7,954 nucleotides of DNA from an uncultured Klebsiella sp. (GCA_902490055.1 CABUCP010000130.1:1-7954), one strand, 5' to 3'. Positions 1 through 7,927 are shown, numbered from the stretch's first letter. Numbers and translations: made by a program. The notes: a model not told the origin generated them from the sequence alone.

Positions 1-39
1 CAAAAAACAGCCATTGACTCACGCTTTGAAGTCAGTGAT

Positions 40-59
40 GTTGAAAGGGTCTTTTCAAC
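40..59. other. Perfect 7-bp dyad in the yhhY leader
   Basis: GTTGAAA at 40-46 and TTTCAAC at 53-59 form a perfect inverted repeat around a 6-base centre, ending 17 bases before the yhhY start codon. It could be an operator or a hairpin in the mRNA leader. There is no T-tract after it, so it is not an intrinsic terminator. A TTGACT (14-19) with a weak GATGTT (37-42) at 17-base spacing might be the yhhY promoter, in which case the dyad would sit at about the transcription start. No known regulator motif was recognised. Confidence 0.35.
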
Positions 60-76
60 CAAACGAGGAACACGGA

Positions 77-565
77 ATGAGTGACATAGTGATACGCCAT
101 GCTGAACCGAAAGATGTTGACGCGATTCGTCAAATTCACGCCCAGCCGGAGGTGTATCACAACACGCTACAGGTTCCTCATCCATCCGAGCATATGTGGC
201 GGGAGCGGCTAACCGAGACTCCCGGCGTGAAGCAACTGGTGGCCTGTATCGATGGGCAAGTCGTCGGGCATTTATGCATTGCCGTCGTCCAACGCCCTCG
301 CCGTAGCCACGTCGCCGATTTTGGTATCAGCGTAGATTCACGCTGGCATAACCGCGGCGTCGCCAGCGCGCTGATGCGCACGATGATTGATATGTGCGAC
401 AACTGGCTGCGCGTCGAGCGCATTGAGCTGACGGTGTTCGCCGATAACGCCCCGGCGGTCGCGGTGTATAAGAAGTACGGCTTTGAGATCGAAGGCACCG
501 GCAAGCGTTACGCACTGCGCAATGGTGAGTATGTGGATGCGTATTATATGGCAAGAATGAAGTAG
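77..565 (+). CDS. yhhY: GNAT-family L-amino acid N-acetyltransferase (YhhY/AaaT)
   Basis: Cytosolic acetyl-CoA-dependent N-acetyltransferase. The E. coli orthologue (YhhY, also named AaaT) is reported to acetylate amino acids such as phenylalanine and methionine. The 162-residue protein is one GNAT domain. The acetyl-CoA-binding motif A region lies at about residues 81-100 (DFGISVDSRW, then HNRGVASALM), and motif B is the YKKYGFEIEGT segment at 131-141. The start at 77 is chosen because the product MSDIVIRHAE matches the family N-terminus and the 162-residue length, and a GAGGA-type ribosome-binding site lies about 8 bases upstream. The frame stays open upstream to an ATG at 14, but that gives a 21-residue extension with no ribosome-binding site and no family support. 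It converges on ggt and ends 4 bases before a BIME repeat. The family assignment is secure. The substrate is inferred from E. coli. Confidence 0.95.
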   Translation: MSDIVIRHAEPKDVDAIRQIHAQPEVYHNTLQVPHPSEHMWRERLTETPGVKQLVACIDGQVVGHLCIAVVQRPRRSHVADFGISVDSRWHNRGVASALMRTMIDMCDNWLRVERIELTVFADNAPAVAVYKKYGFEIEGTGKRYALRNGEYVDAYYMARMK

Positions 566-569
566 CATG

Positions 570-647
570 TTGCCGGGTGGCGGCTGCGCCTTACCCGGCC
601 TACTTTCGTGCAGTTGTAGGCCCGGTAAGCGTAGCGCCACCGGGCAA
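570..647. repeat. REP/BIME inverted-repeat element between convergent yhhY and ggt
   Basis: Two GC-rich REP-type arms face each other: 570-603 (starting TTGCCGGGTGGCGGC) and 616-647 (ending GCGCCACCGGGCAA), separated by a 12-base loop at 604-615. The arms pair over nearly their whole length, with two single-base bulges and a few mismatches, as is typical of the REP palindromes scattered between genes in enterobacteria. The element begins 4 bases after the yhhY stop and ends 4 bases from the ggt stop, so it is the shared 3' end of both transcripts. Known roles of such elements include mRNA 3'-end stabilisation, transcription attenuation and gyrase/IHF binding. There is no T-run on either strand. 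A close copy occurs at 6423-6499. Confidence 0.9.
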
Positions 648-651
648 CACA

Positions 652-2394
652 TCAATATCCCGCCGTCAAATCACCTGGCGAACGGGGATCGGAGGCGCCG
701 TACAGCGTGCCGTCCGGCCCCACCATAATGCTTTGAGTACTACCCATCGCTTCTTTTAGCACCACCTTCTGCCCCTTCGCTTCCAGCAGTTTCACGGTAT
801 CCGGGCTAAAACCTTTCTCCACCCGCAGCTCATCCGGTAGCCACTGATGGTGGAAGCGCGGCGCGTTGGTCGCCTCCGCGACGTTCATCCCGAAATCAAT
901 GGTGTTTACCACCATTTGCAGCACGGTGGTGATAATCCGGCTGCCGCCCGGACTGCCGGTCACCAGCCAGGTTTTGCCATCTTTTACCACGATAGTTGGC
1001 GACATCGACGACAGCGGACGCTTTTTCGGCCCTACCGCGTTGGCGTCGCCGCCGACCAGCCCATAGACGTTAGGCACACCGGGCTTCGCCGAGAAATCAT
1101 CCATCTGGTTATTGAGCAAAATACCGGAGTCGCCGGCGACAATACCGGTGCCAAAGGTGGTATTCAACGTATAGGTGACCGCCACCGCATTACCGTCTTT
1201 ATCAACCACCGAGAAGTGGGTGGTCTGGTTGCTTTCATACGGCGCCAGTTTGCCCGGGCGGATTTGGCTGGAAGGCTTCGCCTTGTTGACGTCAATCTCG
1301 GCGGCGATCGCCTTGGCGTAGGCTTTACTGGTCAGCGCCTGCCACGGCACTTTGACAAAATCAGGGTCGCCGAGATATTCAGAACGGTCGGCATAGGCGT
1401 GCTTCTCGGCCTCCGCCATCACCTGCATAGCATCGGCGCTACCGAAGCCATACTTATGCATATCGAAGTTTTCCATGATGTTAAGGATCTGCACAATGTG
1501 GATCCCACCGGAGGATGGCGGCGGCATGGAGTAGACTTCATAGCCGCGATATTCACCGCTAATCGGCGTACGCTCCACGGCCTTATAGTTAGCGAGGTCG
1601 GCTTTGGTGATAAGCCCGCCGTTCTTTTTCATCTCGCCAGCGATCTCATCAGCGATAGCGCCTTTATAAAAGGCATCCGGGCCATGTTCGGCAATCAGCT
1701 CCAGGCTTTTACCAAGGTTTTTTTGCACCAGTCGATCGCCCTTTTTCAGCGGCTCGCCGTTCTTCCAGAAAATCGCTTTGCTGTTTTCATGCTGTGGGAT
1801 CACTTCGCTGCCGTAGATTTTCAGGTCGTCAGCCAGCGCGTCGTTAACGATAAAGCCCTCTTCCGCCAGCTTAATCGCCGGGCGGATCACTTTATTCAGC
1901 GGCATGGTGCCGTATTTTTCCAACGCCAGCGAGAAGCCGGCGACGCTGCCTGGCGTACCGGAAGCGAGATGCGAGGTCAGCGATTTTTTACTGTCAGGGT
2001 TGCCTTGTTCATCGAGGAACATATCGCGAGTGGCCTGTTCCGGGGCCATTTCGCGAAAATCAATCGCCGTGGTCTTGCCGTCTTTAGTGCGCAGCATCAT
2101 AAATCCGCCGCCGCCGATATTCCCGGCCTGCGGATGCGTCACCGCCAGCGCGTAGCCGACAGCCACCGCCGCATCGACGGCGTTGCCGCCCTGACGCAGA
2201 ATATCCACGCCGACGCTGGTCGCCAGCGCATCCACCGATGCCACCATCCCCTGCTGGGCGCGCACCGGGTGAAACACATCTTCCTCTACGCCATAAGAGA
2301 CCGGCGGCGGCGGCGGGTTGGCGGCGACGGTAAAACTGCCGCCCGCCAGTAATGCAGCGATGACCACCTGACGCCATATTGTTGTTTTTATCAT
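652..2394 (-). CDS. ggt: Gamma-glutamyltransferase (glutathione hydrolase) precursor
   Basis: Periplasmic N-terminal-nucleophile hydrolase that cleaves the gamma-glutamyl bond of glutathione and related compounds, transferring the glutamyl group to water or amino acids. The 580-residue precursor is the E. coli length. A signal peptide (residues 1-25, Lys/Arg head then IAALLAGG core) ends near VAA|NPP. Self-cleavage before Thr391 (NQ|TTHFS, codon 1222-1224) would yield the large and small subunits. Residues known from the E. coli enzyme are all present: Arg114 (DFREM), Thr391, Asn411, Asp433 (NNQMDDFS), Ser462-Ser463 (PLSSMSP) and Gly483-Gly484 (GSPGGSR), plus the lid loop with Tyr444. The ATG at 2394 has AGGAG at 2402-2406. 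Five consecutive CCG proline codons follow the signal peptide. It appears monocistronic, divergent from yhhA and convergent with yhhY. Confidence 0.98.
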   Translation of the reverse strand: MIKTTIWRQVVIAALLAGGSFTVAANPPPPPVSYGVEEDVFHPVRAQQGMVASVDALATSVGVDILRQGGNAVDAAVAVGYALAVTHPQAGNIGGGGFMMLRTKDGKTTAIDFREMAPEQATRDMFLDEQGNPDSKKSLTSHLASGTPGSVAGFSLALEKYGTMPLNKVIRPAIKLAEEGFIVNDALADDLKIYGSEVIPQHENSKAIFWKNGEPLKKGDRLVQKNLGKSLELIAEHGPDAFYKGAIADEIAGEMKKNGGLITKADLANYKAVERTPISGEYRGYEVYSMPPPSSGGIHIVQILNIMENFDMHKYGFGSADAMQVMAEAEKHAYADRSEYLGDPDFVKVPWQALTSKAYAKAIAAEIDVNKAKPSSQIRPGKLAPYESNQTTHFSVVDKDGNAVAVTYTLNTTFGTGIVAGDSGILLNNQMDDFSAKPGVPNVYGLVGGDANAVGPKKRPLSSMSPTIVVKDGKTWLVTGSPGGSRIITTVLQMVVNTIDFGMNVAEATNAPRFHHQWLPDELRVEKGFSPDTVKLLEAKGQKVVLKEAMGSTQSIMVGPDGTLYGASDPRSPGDLTAGY

Positions 2395-2417
2395 TGTCTT
2401 ACTCCTGAAAGGTAGGT

Positions 2418-2447
2418 TTTATATCCCGGCTTAAGCCTGGTTGATAA
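2418..2447 (-). promoter_or_regulatory. Candidate sigma70 promoter of ggt
   Basis: Read on the minus strand, TTATCA (2447-2442, 4 of 6 matches to TTGACA), an 18-base spacer and TATAAA (2423-2418, 5 of 6 to TATAAT) form a plausible promoter. The -10 element is 23 bases upstream of the ggt start codon. The spacer contains the 10-base palindrome GGCTTAAGCC (2428-2437). The call rests on consensus resemblance and position only. Confidence 0.35.
2425..2440. promoter_or_regulatory. Palindrome CCcGGCTTAAGCCtGG, possible operator for ggt
   Basis: The perfect core GGCTTAAGCC (2428-2437) is extended by two further matched pairs beyond one mismatched pair. It lies in the spacer of the candidate ggt promoter. 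A second palindrome with the same CTTAAG core, CACTTAAGTG, lies 56 bases away, centre to centre, at 2484-2493. I do not recognise a known regulator for this pattern. Confidence 0.3.
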
Positions 2448-2468
2448 CTCCTAAAAAATCATTGTTAT
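2441..2468 (+). promoter_or_regulatory. Weak candidate promoter of yhhA
   Basis: TTGATA (2441-2446, 5 of 6 matches to TTGACA) and TGTTAT (2463-2468, 4 of 6) are 16 bases apart, ending 50 bases before the yhhA start. TACACT at 2482-2487 is an alternative -10 element but has no partner -35. The TTGATA overlaps the -35 of the candidate ggt promoter on the other strand, so the two genes may share a back-to-back promoter region. Confidence 0.25.
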
Positions 2469-2483
2469 GGCGGATTCGAGGTA

Positions 2484-2493
2484 CACTTAAGTG
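2484..2493. promoter_or_regulatory. Palindrome CACTTAAGTG upstream of yhhA, overlapping a Dam site
   Basis: This is a perfect 10-base palindrome 25 bases before the yhhA start. Its last G is the first base of a GATC (2493-2496), so Dam methylation could influence any protein bound here. It shares the CTTAAG centre with the palindrome at 2428-2437. Function is unknown. Confidence 0.3.
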
Positions 2494-2518
2494 ATCCCAC
2501 GCACGGGAGGAGAAAACA

Positions 2519-2839
2519 ATGAAAGCGATTTTAATTCTGGCGGCGCTGATGCCGCTCGGCGTTTTAGCACAGCCGATCAATATCGATAATAATCCCAACC
2601 AGCCGGGATACGTGGTGCCCAGCCAGCAGCGGATGCAGAATCAGATGCAGGTCCAGCAACAGCAGCAGCAAAGCATGTTAAAGCAGGACCTGAACAACCA
2701 GACCCGCACGCAGCAGCAGCATTTGCAAAATCAGCTGAAGACCAATCAGCAGCGCGCGGCGCAGGGCGGTAATCTCAATGCGCAGCCGCAAGTGCTGCCA
2801 AATAACAACGGCGGGATGCTGCGGCAGACCAACCCGTAA
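2519..2839 (+). CDS. yhhA: Small exported Gln-rich protein YhhA (DUF2756 family)
   Basis: Function is unknown. The 106-residue product starts with a signal peptide (about residues 1-17, [17 protein letters not shown], cleavage expected before QPIN), so it should be periplasmic. The mature part is very low in complexity: about a quarter of all residues are Gln, with a run of six at 46-51 (codons CAG/CAA at 2654-2671) and QQQ at 65-67. Positively charged and Leu residues between about 53 and 80 are compatible with one amphipathic helix. The N-terminal QPIN...NPNQPGY...PSQQRMQ block and the LPNNNGGML tail block resemble E. coli YhhA, which I recall as about 146 residues, so this copy lacks roughly 40 C-terminal residues. 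The GGGAGGAG ribosome-binding site at 2506-2513 supports the start. It is divergent from ggt and convergent with ugpQ. Confidence 0.85.
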   Translation: MKAILILAALMPLGVLAQPINIDNNPNQPGYVVPSQQRMQNQMQVQQQQQQSMLKQDLNNQTRTQQQHLQNQLKTNQQRAAQGGNLNAQPQVLPNNNGGMLRQTNP

Positions 2840-2862
2840 AGATCGTCCGCCGCAAGTCAGTC

Positions 2863-3599
2863 TTAAGGCTGGAAATTCGGCCCGATGACATCAATGGCAT
2901 CGGTGCAGATGCAATCTACGCCCCAGCGCAGCAGCTCCGCGGCGCGCTGGGGTTTATTGACCGTATACACCAGAATATGCAGGCCGGCGTCTTTCAGGCT
3001 CGCCACCCGCGGCGCATCCAGCAGCTTGTGGTTGAGGTGAATCGACACGCAGCCCAGCCGGGTGGTCAATTCGCGCCAGTCATCGCGCCACTCATCCAGC
3101 AACAGCCCGCGCGGCAGTTCGGGCGCCGCTTCCTGCGCCGCTTCCAGCGCATCAATTTCAAAGGATGACAGTAGCGGCGCGGTCATACCGGCCCACAATT
3201 CGCGCGCGGCCAGCGCCACCGTTTTGCCGGTCTGCGGCCCCTGCCCGGTAGTCGGCTTAATTTCGATATTCGCCATCATACCGTGACGGCGGCAGCGCTC
3301 CGCCACCTGGGAGAGAAGCGGCAGCGGTTCACCCTTAAATTCACGGCTGTACCAGTTGCCGGCATCGACTTTCAGCAGATCGTCCCACGCCAATTCGCCC
3401 GCCACGCCCCAGCCGTTGCTGGTACGCTCGAGATTATCGTCATGCAGCAGAAAGATCTGCCCGTCCTTTGATAACTTAGCGTCAAATTCAATCATCGTGT
3501 GCCCGTAGCGGGCGCCGACATCGATAGCCGCCAGGGTGTTCTCCGGCGCCAGTTTACCGCCGCCACGATGGGCGACGATGCGGGGATAAGGCCAGTTAC

Positions 3600-3603
<4 letters not shown>
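2863..3603 (-). CDS. ugpQ: Cytosolic glycerophosphodiester phosphodiesterase
   Basis: Hydrolyses glycerophosphodiesters (such as glycerophosphocholine or glycerophosphoethanolamine) to sn-glycerol-3-phosphate plus an alcohol, acting in the cytosol on substrates imported by UgpBAEC. The 246-residue protein is a complete GDPD TIM barrel without a signal peptide, close to the E. coli length. Catalytic and metal-site motifs are in order: [12 protein letters not shown] (His12, Arg13, Glu21), the [11 protein letters not shown] strand (Glu39, Asp41), LLHD (His54) and NIEIKP (Glu114, Lys116). The C-terminal VYTVNKP and DCICTDAID segments are typical barrel strands. Its ATG overlaps the ugpC stop as ATGA (3600-3603), indicating translational coupling, and an AGGA lies about 8 bases upstream. 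It is the last gene of the ugp operon. No clear terminator lies in the 23-base gap to yhhA. Confidence 0.98.
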
Positions 3604-4670
<1,067 letters not shown>

Positions 4671-4671
4671 T

Positions 4672-5517
4672 TTATTTCTCACTATCGACCAGGCCACGCA
4701 CAAACGCGCGCTGCATGGCTAAAACGATGACAACCGGCGGGATCAGGGTCAGCAGCATCGCCGCCATCACCTGATTCCACTGGGTAGTACCTTCGCCGGT
4801 GGCAATCATGCCTTTAATACCGGCGACGGCGGTGCCAAGATTCACATCCTGAATAATCAGCAGCGGCCACAGATATTGGTTCCAGCCGTAGATAAAGGTG
4901 ATCACAAACAGCGCCGCGAGATTGGTTTTCGATAGCGGCAGCACGATGTCGCGGAAAAAACGCATCGGCGAAGCGCCATCGATGCGCGCCGCTTCAATCA
5001 GCTCGTCCGGCAGGGTCATAAAGAACTGGCGGAACAGGAAAGTGGCGGTCGCCGACGCCATCAGCGGCAGCGTTAACCCGGCGTAGCTGTCGAGCATTTT
5101 GAGGTTGGCGATCACTTCCACCGTCGGGAAAATACGCACCTCAACCGGCAGCATCAGGGTAATAAAGATCATCCAGAAGAACAGGTTACGCAGCGGAAAG
5201 CGGAACCAGACGATGGCGAAAGCGGAGAGCATCGATACGACGATTTTGCCTACCGTGATACCGAACGCCATGATGAAACTGTTGAGCATCATCAGCCAGA
5301 ACGGCGCGCTGTTAGCGCCGACCCCGTTAACCCAGATGGTCTTCATGTTCTCCAGCAGATGTCCGCCGGGGATCAGCGTCATCGGCGTTTCGAATACCGA
5401 TTTGTTATCCAGCGTCGCCGCCACAAAGGCGACGTACAGCGGGAATAGAATGACGGCAATGCCCAGAATCAGCATGGTGTGGCTGAAAATCGTCAGCCCG
5501 CGACGGTTCTCAATCAT
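4672..5517 (-). CDS. ugpE: sn-glycerol-3-phosphate ABC transporter permease UgpE
   Basis: Inner-membrane permease that pairs with UgpA to form the translocation channel. The 281 residues equal the E. coli length and show six hydrophobic segments at roughly 14-34, 81-104, 112-134, 146-165, 201-222 and 250-268. The binding-protein-dependent permease EAA loop, which docks on UgpC, is visible as [10 protein letters not shown] (175-184). The C-terminus RGLVDSEK is the family ending. The ATG overlaps the ugpA stop as ATGA (5514-5517), with an AAGGTG-type ribosome-binding site about 10 bases upstream inside ugpA, so translation is probably coupled. One base separates it from ugpC. Confidence 0.98.
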   Translation of the reverse strand: MIENRRGLTIFSHTMLILGIAVILFPLYVAFVAATLDNKSVFETPMTLIPGGHLLENMKTIWVNGVGANSAPFWLMMLNSFIMAFGITVGKIVVSMLSAFAIVWFRFPLRNLFFWMIFITLMLPVEVRIFPTVEVIANLKMLDSYAGLTLPLMASATATFLFRQFFMTLPDELIEAARIDGASPMRFFRDIVLPLSKTNLAALFVITFIYGWNQYLWPLLIIQDVNLGTAVAGIKGMIATGEGTTQWNQVMAAMLLTLIPPVVIVLAMQRAFVRGLVDSEK

Positions 5518-6401
5518 TGGTAACGCACCTTACTTTCGACGTAACGGAACTGCACCACCGTCAACATAATGACAAGGAACATCAGCACCACCGACTGCGC
5601 GGCGGAAGCGGAAAGGTCGAGACCGGCAAAGCCTTCGCGATAGATTTTGTAAATCAGCGTGGTGGTCGCCTGTACCGGGCCGCCGGCGGTCGCGGCATCG
5701 ATCACCGGGAAGGTGTCGAAGAAGGCGTAAACCAGGTTGACCACCAGCAGGAAGAAGCTCACCGGCGCAATCAGCGGCAGCGCCAGCTTGAAGAAGCGGC
5801 GAATCGGCCCGGCGCCGTCAATGGCGGCGGCCTCCACCAGCGAACGCGGGATCGACTGCAGCGCGGCGAAGAAGAACAGGAAGTTATAGCTAATCTGCTT
5901 CCATACCGAGGCGAAGACCACCAGAAACATCGCCTGGCCGCTGTGCTGCGCATGGTTCCAGTCGTAACCCAACTCGCCGAGGAAATGGGTAATCAGCCCG
6001 CGTCCTGGATTGAAGAGGAAGATCCACAACACCGCGGCGACGGCGGGCGCCACGGCGTAGGGCAACAGCATCAGCGTCTGATAGAAGCGGCTGCCGCGCA
6101 CCACGTAGTCAACCAATGCGGCGAAGAATAGCGAAATCAACAGCCCGCTGACGGTGACCAGGGTGCTGAATTTGATGGTGGTCCAGAACGAGTCAAGATA
6201 GTACGGGTCATGGAACAGCGTGACAAAGTTTTCCAGGCCGACAAACTGGCTCGACAGGCCAAACGGATCGACGCTCTGCAGCGAGTACCACAGCGCCTCG
6301 CCCGCGGGCCAGATAAAGAAAATAAGGGTGATAATCAGCTGCGGGGCGACCAGCACATAGGGCAGCCAGCGCGAGCGGAATACCGGACGGGATGATGACA
6401 T
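5514..6401 (-). CDS. ugpA: sn-glycerol-3-phosphate ABC transporter permease UgpA
   Basis: Inner-membrane permease and partner of UgpE. The 295-residue protein has six predicted membrane segments (about 15-35, 77-97, 108-130, 157-178, 209-229, 267-287) and the EAA loop [10 protein letters not shown] (190-199) that contacts UgpC. The start at 6401 gives [12 protein letters not shown], the family N-terminus, with an AGGAA ribosome-binding site at 6412-6416. The frame remains open 21 codons further upstream, but that stretch is translated BIME repeat and has no family support. It follows ugpB after 106 bases and overlaps ugpE by 4 bases. Confidence 0.98.
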   Translation of the reverse strand: MSSSRPVFRSRWLPYVLVAPQLIITLIFFIWPAGEALWYSLQSVDPFGLSSQFVGLENFVTLFHDPYYLDSFWTTIKFSTLVTVSGLLISLFFAALVDYVVRGSRFYQTLMLLPYAVAPAVAAVLWIFLFNPGRGLITHFLGELGYDWNHAQHSGQAMFLVVFASVWKQISYNFLFFFAALQSIPRSLVEAAAIDGAGPIRRFFKLALPLIAPVSFFLLVVNLVYAFFDTFPVIDAATAGGPVQATTTLIYKIYREGFAGLDLSASAAQSVVLMFLVIMLTVVQFRYVESKVRYQ

Positions 6402-6422
6402 TGAGATTTGGTTCCTGAACAA

Positions 6423-6499
6423 TGCCGGGTGGCGGCTACGCCTTACCCGGCCTACATAGGGCACATCGTAGGCCCGGTAAGCGCAGCGCCACCGGGCAA
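6423..6499. repeat. REP/BIME inverted-repeat element between ugpB and ugpA
   Basis: The arms at 6423-6455 and 6468-6499 face each other around a 12-base loop (6456-6467). Each arm differs by only one base, over some 32 positions, from the matching arm of the copy at 570-647, while the loop sequence is unrelated but equally long. The element starts 8 bases after the ugpB stop codon and ends 6 bases before the ugpA ribosome-binding site, so it occupies most of the 106-base ugpB-ugpA spacer within one operon. By analogy with the REP between malE and malF of E. coli, it probably stabilises the upstream ugpB part of the mRNA against 3' exonucleases, or lowers distal expression. Confidence 0.9.
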
Positions 6500-6507
6500 G
6501 TTACAGA

Positions 6508-7824
6508 TTACGATTTGGTCGCTTGCTCGAAGCGGCGCAGCAGCTGATTACCGCGCTCAACGGCGGAATCCAGCGCCTGTTGCGGGGTTTTCTTACCGGT
6601 CCACACGCTTTCCAGCTCTTCATCAACGATGGTGCGGATTTGCGGCATGTTGCCCAGACGCAGGCCCTTGGTGAACGGCAACGGCGGCTTGTTCAGCATC
6701 TGGCGGGTGGCGATATCGGCGCCCGGGTTCTTATCATAGAAACCTTGCTGACGAGTCAGATCGTAGGCTGCGGTGGTAATCGGCAGATAACCGGTTTTCT
6801 GGTGCCACTCGGCGGCGTTCTCCGGTTTGGTCAGGAAGTCGAGGAACTTCGCCACGCCGGTATAGGTGTCTTTGTCTTTACCCTGCATCACCCATAGGCT
6901 GGCCCCGCCGATGATGGCGTTCTGCGGCGCGCCTTTAACATCGGCGTCGTAAGGCATCATGCCGACGCCGTAGTTAAATTTCGCGTACTGACGAATATCG
7001 GCCAGCGAGCCGGATGAGGCGGTAGTAATCGCGCAGTCGCCGTTATAGAACTTCTCGGTGGATTCATCTTTACGCCCGAAGTAGCTGAAATCGCCCTTCT
7101 TGTTCATCTCTTCGAGCAGGGCGATATGTTTCACCTGCTCCGGCTTGTTGAACTCAAGTACCGCGTCGGTGCCGTCAAAACCGTTATTTTTCGTGGCGAC
7201 CGGCAGGCCGTGCCAGGCGCTGAAGTTTTCAATCTGGATCCAGCCCTGCCAGCCGCTGGCGTAGCCGCACTTCATCCCGGACGCTTTCAGCTTCGCGGTG
7301 TAGGCCGCCAGGTCCTGCCAGGTTTTCGGCGGCTGCTCAGGGTCTAAGCCCGCTTTCTTGAAGGCGTCTTTGTTGTAGTACAGCACCGGCGTGGAGCTGT
7401 TAAACGGCTGGGAGAGCAGATGGCCGGTTTTTGAATCGGTGTAATAACCGGACACCGTCGGCACGAACTGCGATTCATCGAACTTAATACCCGCATCGCT
7501 AAAGACCTGGTATACCGGCTTAATGGCTTTTGACGCCATCATGGTGGCGGTACCAACTTCATACACCTGCAAAATCGCCGGCGCGTTGCCGGTACGGAAG
7601 GCAGCGATACCGGCGCTCAGGCTCTGCTCGTAGTTGCCCTTGTACACAGGAACAATTTTGTAATCCGGGTTGGCCGCATTGAAACGTTGCGCCAGAGAAT
7701 CAACTTCTTTACCCAGTTCCCCTTCCATTGAGTGCCAGAACGGGATGGTGGTTACTGCCAGCGCCTGACCGGCAAATGCCAGGCTCAGCGCCAGTCCTAA
7801 AGCTGTATGTCGTAACGATATCAT
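6508..7824 (-). CDS. ugpB: Periplasmic sn-glycerol-3-phosphate-binding protein
   Basis: Periplasmic solute-binding protein that captures sn-glycerol-3-phosphate and glycerophosphodiesters and delivers them to UgpA/UgpE. The 438 residues equal the E. coli length. A Sec signal peptide spans residues 1-23 (Arg5 head, [11 protein letters not shown] core, AxA-type site GQALA|VTT), leaving a 415-residue mature protein. Family blocks include [16 protein letters not shown] near the mature N-terminus, the [17 protein letters not shown] segment, [31 protein letters not shown] and the C-terminal [17 protein letters not shown]. The ATG at 7824 is preceded by a modest GAGAGA ribosome-binding site. It is the first gene of the ugp operon and is followed by a BIME before ugpA. 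Confidence 0.98.
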   Translation of the reverse strand: MISLRHTALGLALSLAFAGQALAVTTIPFWHSMEGELGKEVDSLAQRFNAANPDYKIVPVYKGNYEQSLSAGIAAFRTGNAPAILQVYEVGTATMMASKAIKPVYQVFSDAGIKFDESQFVPTVSGYYTDSKTGHLLSQPFNSSTPVLYYNKDAFKKAGLDPEQPPKTWQDLAAYTAKLKASGMKCGYASGWQGWIQIENFSAWHGLPVATKNNGFDGTDAVLEFNKPEQVKHIALLEEMNKKGDFSYFGRKDESTEKFYNGDCAITTASSGSLADIRQYAKFNYGVGMMPYDADVKGAPQNAIIGGASLWVMQGKDKDTYTGVAKFLDFLTKPENAAEWHQKTGYLPITTAAYDLTRQQGFYDKNPGADIATRQMLNKPPLPFTKGLRLGNMPQIRTIVDEELESVWTGKKTPQQALDSAVERGNQLLRRFEQATKS

Positions 7825-7866
7825 CGGTTATCTCTCTTGTTGTTCCGGATGCGCGATTTCACGCGT

Positions 7867-7927
7867 TTTATGCTCGCGGGGTAACATGACATGTTCGAAT
7901 TACAGAAAAATAACTTTTTTATTACAA
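7867..7927 (-). promoter_or_regulatory. PhoB-box-like repeats and promoter of the ugp operon
   Basis: On the minus strand, three 7-base half-sites lie on an exact 11-base period: TTGTAAT (7927-7921), AAGTTAT (7916-7910) and CTGTAAT (7905-7899). They are separated by the 4-base A/T spacers AAAA and TTTT, the layout of Pho boxes (consensus CTGTCAT with 4-base A/T spacers). Matches to the half-site consensus are 5, 4 and 6 of 7. A further ATGTCAT (7892-7886) follows at a 13-base step. CATAAA (7872-7867) is a reasonable -10 with no good -35, as expected where PhoB replaces -35 recognition. In E. coli ugp is a known PhoB regulon member, also influenced by cAMP-CRP. No convincing CRP site is visible here. 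Confidence 0.6.

Noticed and set aside
570..647. BIME as an intrinsic terminator for yhhY or ggt
   Set aside because: The hairpin is GC-rich but lacks a T-tract on both strands, and its sequence matches the repetitive element at 6423-6499. REP identity explains it better.
577..759. A 60-codon open frame starting in the BIME and running into the ggt 3' end
   Set aside because: It is translated repeat plus antisense ggt, with no ribosome-binding site.
847..2352. A 501-codon open frame on the plus strand opposite ggt
   Set aside because: It is an exact antisense shadow of a well-conserved GC-rich gene. The composition is Arg/His/Gly-rich with no recognisable domain, no proper ribosome-binding site and no family resemblance.
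5517..6131. A 204-codon open frame opposite ugpA
   Set aside because: It is an antisense shadow of a membrane protein. The very hydrophilic Gln/Glu/His/Arg-rich translation is what reversed hydrophobic codons produce.
6402..6464. N-terminal extension of UgpA by 21 codons
   Set aside because: The extension is encoded by the BIME arm. The MSSSRPVF start at 6401 has a good ribosome-binding site and gives the normal 295-residue length.
7851..7865. CGCGTGAAATCGCGC (minus strand) as a CRP site in the ugp leader
   Set aside because: Only one TGTGA-like half is present, the other half does not match TCACA, and the position is downstream of the likely -10. It is better described as a short CGCG inverted repeat.
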